From the NCBI GenBank assembly GCA_023436825.1, contig JAEZHS010000758.1, forward strand, positions 1 to 7,924: a stretch of DNA of 7,924 bases, written 5' to 3'. The DNA is from Pseudomonadota bacterium (GTDB lineage Bacteria; Pseudomonadota; Alphaproteobacteria; Reyranellales; Reyranellaceae). The translations under genes were made by a program, and so were the position numbers. Shown piece after piece: positions 6,026 through 7,924 of the stretch (positions are counted from its first letter, which is position 1; each line of letters starts with the position of its first letter). The notes under the pieces are model-generated. The model was not told the DNA's origin and made no database searches. It saw only the letters and a list, made by a program, of their open reading frames with translations.

Positions 6026-6613
6026 ATGCTTACCAGAAGAATTCTGATCGCCACTTCGTTGGTCGGTTCGATGCTCGTGACAGGCTCGGCCTTCGCGCAG
6101 GATGGTCAAGCGATCGTCGGCATCTCGACCGTTACCACCTATTCGGCCGATGCGCGCATCACGGCCGTCGACCCCAACGCCCGGACGGTGTCGCTCGCCT
6201 TCACCAACGGCGCCACCGCGACCCGCCAAGTGAGTCCGGCGGTTGCGAATTTCGCACAGACCAAGGTGGGCGACATGGTCTCGCTCGCCTTCGAGGACAG
6301 GCTCACCTTCGTGCTGTCTGGCCCGAACACCAAGACGCCGAGCGATCGCGACATGAACGTGACCGTGGCGACGCGCGGTAGCGGCAATGTCGCGGGTGCC
6401 TCGGCCGGCCAGGCGGTCGCCACCTGGTGGGTCACCGCCGTCAACCCGTCGGCCGGCACGATCTCGCTGATCAATCCGGGCGGCGGCGAGGTCCGTACCT
6501 ACAACGTGACCACGCCGGAGGGCCGCGCCCAGCTGCCGCGCGTGAAGCCGGGCGATTCGGTGACGGCGATCAACAGCAGCGTTGCCGTCATCGCCATCAC
6601 GCCGAAGTCGTAG
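6026..6613 (+). CDS. Secreted protein with two copies of a short beta-rich module, function unknown
   Basis: 195 residues. Residues 1-24 are a clear signal peptide (MLTRR, hydrophobic core, SAFA then QD), so the protein is periplasmic or exported. The mature part contains two related modules. Module 1 (about 43-97) reads ITAVDPNARTVSLAF, later QTKVGDMVSLAF. Module 2 (about 135-191) reads VTAVNPSAGTISLIN, later LPRVKPGDSVTAI. Each looks like a small beta-barrel or OB-like unit ('I-AVDP-TR-VTL ... VGD-V'), common in uncharacterised proteobacterial periplasmic proteins. The linker (98-134) is Gly/Ala/Thr-rich. There are no cysteines and no catalytic pattern I recognise. It stands alone, with a strong ribosome-binding site, and ends five bases before the stop of the convergent kinase-like pseudogene. 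Function not known. Confidence 0.85.
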   Translation: MLTRRILIATSLVGSMLVTGSAFAQDGQAIVGISTVTTYSADARITAVDPNARTVSLAFTNGATATRQVSPAVANFAQTKVGDMVSLAFEDRLTFVLSGPNTKTPSDRDMNVTVATRGSGNVAGASAGQAVATWWVTAVNPSAGTISLINPGGGEVRTYNVTTPEGRAQLPRVKPGDSVTAINSSVAVIAITPKS

Positions 6614-6624
6614 GACAGTCAGTC

Positions 6625-6939
6625 GGCGCTCCTGGACAGCGATCCACGCACGCTCATGCTGAGGCCGCGAATATCGAGGGTGACCGCCTCGGCGGTCACC
6701 CGTCCGCTGACTTGCGCTTCGTTCATCGCACAGCCGTTCGCCTCGTAGATGCGTACTCTGCCGCTGACAGCGCCGGCCGCGTCGACCGGCAGCGAGATCG
6801 GCGTCGTCCCGCATGTCGGACGGACGAACTGCCCCGTCAGCCGCCCCTGAGAAACGCGCAGATCGGCACTAAGCGGCCGAAATCCCGACTGCCCACCCGG
6901 CACCGAACTGGACAGTGCCCCTGAATAGGCACCTTCAAA
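6625..6939 (-). repeat. Repeat module 2 (complete copy, two conserved Cys)
   Basis: Codes for residues 217-321 of the first-frame product, beginning FEGAYSG. It then reads ADLRVSQGRLTGQFVRPTCG, PISLPVDAAGAVSGRVRI, a second cysteine in NGCAMN, SGRVTAEAV and MSVRGSLS. It aligns with module 1 and with the end of the upstream gene. Probably a beta-sandwich with a disulfide; family not recognised. Confidence 0.6.
6678..6701. other. Perfect 11-bp inverted repeat inside the kinase-pseudogene 3' end
   Basis: Arms GGGTGACCGCC and GGCGGTCACCC flank TC. A realistic fold is a 10-bp stem with a 4-base loop. It starts 65 bp past the stop of the convergent secreted-protein gene and codes RVTAEAVT in module 2. 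No T-run follows, so a Rho-assisted terminator for the plus-strand gene is possible but unproven. Confidence 0.35.
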
Positions 6940-6978
6940 GCCGCCGGCGGCAGGTGCATCCAGTGCCTGCCCACCCTT

Positions 6979-7176
6979 GGTCAAGGTGCCGCGGATGGAG
7001 ATGCCGGGACCACGCAGTTCGAGCAGAATGCCCTGACTGGTCACGCATCCGCTTGCCGTGGCGTTGGCTGATGCGCATGTCATCGTGTCCGGCAACCGGA
7101 CAGTGCCGCCGATCTCACCTGCCGACGACACCGTCAGCGAGATCGGGACGACGCCGCAGTGCTGATAGATGGCTGC
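6979..7176 (-). repeat. Repeat module 1 (N-terminally shortened copy)
   Basis: Codes IYQHCGVVPISLTV, GEIGGTVRLPD, a second cysteine in MTCASAN, ATASGCV and ISIRGTLTKG. The Cys-Gly and second Cys positions match module 2. The usual 25-30 residues before Cys-Gly (the LR-x-GRLTG segment) are missing, exactly where the reading frame changes near 7176. Confidence 0.55.
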
Positions 7177-7626
7177 CCCCGTAACTTCCATCGAAAGCGG
7201 ATGACGGCGGCTGGACCGCATGCGCCTTGGCTTCCTCGTCGATCTTCGGTGGTTCGACCGTCTCGCGCCTGGCCTGTGCGTCGGCCGCCGCCTGTCTCGC
7301 CCGCGCCTCCGCGTCAGCCTTGCGGCGCACCTCAGTGTCGCGGCGCGCCGCGTCGGCCTTGGCCTGCCAGCCAATGCCGCCGGCAGGAACTCCTTGAGAG
7401 CGACCTCGCGATTGAGATGACGATCGCGGGCCCGATAGGTGATGCCGAAGCCGCCCTGCCCCAGCACCTCCTCGATCTCGTAGCGGCCGACCATGCGTCC
7501 CGCCGGTAGAGCCACGTAGTCGACTCTGGTCGAGCGATCCAGGGAAGGGCGGCCGGCATCGGTCATGGCATGCCGAAAGCCTGCCATGCGGCTCCGTCGC
7601 CAGCAATATCTGCGCCGGTCCCGCGC

Positions 7627-7924
7627 CTATGGGACGTCGCTGCGCTGGCCGGGGGGCGGCAGGGTGTTCGCCGGCCGCCGCTCGGCCCGCGACGACAGCG
7701 TGCCGCGGAAGCGCACGTCGGCGCCGTGCAGGTCGAGCGTCAGCGTGCTGCCGACGATGCGACCGCTCGCCGAAGCAGCGTTGGTCGCGCAACCTGCGGC
7801 CTCGGGCAGGCGCAGGCTGCCGCTGACCGTGCCGACAGCATCGACCGCCAATGAAACCGGCAGGCTGCCGCAAGCCGGATGAACGATCCGGCCGACGAGC
7901 TGGCGGCCGGCAAGGCGCAGGTCG
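7627..7924 (-). CDS. C-terminal end of a paralogous protein with the two-cysteine repeat module
   Basis: The gene enters from beyond position 7924 and ends at TAG 7629-7627, so only the last 98 codons are visible. The fragment is a full repeat module: DLRLAGRQLVGRIVHPACGS, PVSLAVDAVGTVSGSLRLPE, second cysteine in AGCATNAA, ASGRIVG and VRFRGTLSS. A short proline-rich tail ends in GQRSDVP. It matches modules 1 and 2 of the next gene in spacing and in both cysteines, so the two genes are probably tandem paralogues. A Ser/Thr kinase domain upstream, as in the neighbour, is a reasonable guess that this window cannot confirm. The 39-bp gap to the next start holds only that gene's GGAG site. The part visible is intact. 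Confidence 0.75.
   Translation of the reverse strand, partial: DLRLAGRQLVGRIVHPACGSLPVSLAVDAVGTVSGSLRLPEAAGCATNAASASGRIVGSTLTLDLHGADVRFRGTLSSRAERRPANTLPPPGQRSDVP

Larger units (their letters stand above)
6619..7587 (-). pseudogene. Broken Ser/Thr protein kinase with C-terminal two-cysteine repeat modules
   Basis: Begins as a Hanks-type kinase: VGRYEIEEVLGQGGFGITYRARD with the glycine loop (43-48) and VALKEFLPA with the ATP lysine K65. After about residue 72 the kinase domain stops: no HRD, DFG or APE motif exists anywhere. From about 7369 to 7176 the coding frame shifts by one. There it reads WQAKADAARRDTEVRRK and further Ala/Arg/Glu-rich, probably helical linker, ending FDGSYGG. At about 7176 it returns to the first frame for repeat module 1 (residues 138-203) and module 2 (217-321). 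The first frame stays open throughout, so a 322-residue protein could be made, but its residues 74-135 would be an Arg-rich out-of-frame stretch. ATG 7587 has GGAG (7595-7592) upstream; ATG 7566 (MTDAG) is the alternative. Either true decay by deletions or sequencing errors plus deletion. Confidence 0.7.

Noticed and set aside
1..7924. Search by eye for a CRISPR array, insertion sequence, tRNA, phage or toxin-antitoxin or defence genes
   Set aside because: No regularly spaced repeats, transposase, cloverleaf or characteristic motifs were seen; the basic DUF6496-type protein with the cupin does not resemble a toxin-antitoxin pair.

Overview
This is a high-GC bacterial window. Dense gene packing, the GC-rich third codon positions and the protein families point to an Alphaproteobacterium (Rhizobiales/Rhodospirillales type). 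That placement is inferred, since there is no rRNA or other marker here.

Layout. Positions 1-3045, minus strand, hold a four-gene ABC importer operon of the polyamine/opine/phosphonate (POPT) class. In transcription order it is a periplasmic binding protein, an ATPase, a first permease and the start of a second permease cut by the window edge. A LysR-type regulator of the OccR/NocR kind (3158-4129) is read divergently. The 112-bp gap between them contains a perfect TAACA-N3-TGTTA dyad, placed where a LysR protein would activate the transporter and repress itself.

The regulator's 3' end runs 49 bp into a convergent RlmM-like rRNA 2'-O-methyltransferase (4081-4992, minus). Divergent from the methyltransferase is a small basic DUF6496-type protein (5051-5416) whose stop overlaps the start of a cupin protein (5416-5916, TGATG). 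A secreted protein with two copies of a short beta-rich module follows (6026-6613).

Positions 6619-7924, minus strand, contain two genes sharing a roughly 75-105-residue repeat module with two conserved cysteines. The upstream copy is cut by the window edge. The downstream copy begins as a 'GQGGFG' Ser/Thr kinase but lacks most of the kinase domain and needs two frame changes to follow its homology, so I call it a pseudogene or a strongly rearranged gene.

How they work together: the transporter and LysR gene form one regulated uptake unit, probably for an amino-acid-derived or polyamine-like solute. The centre of the window is ordinary housekeeping and accessory genes. The broken kinase and its cysteine-paired repeat domain is the least ordinary part. 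I see no CRISPR array, tRNA, rRNA, insertion sequence, phage gene or recognisable defence system, and no stretch over 300 bp without a gene.
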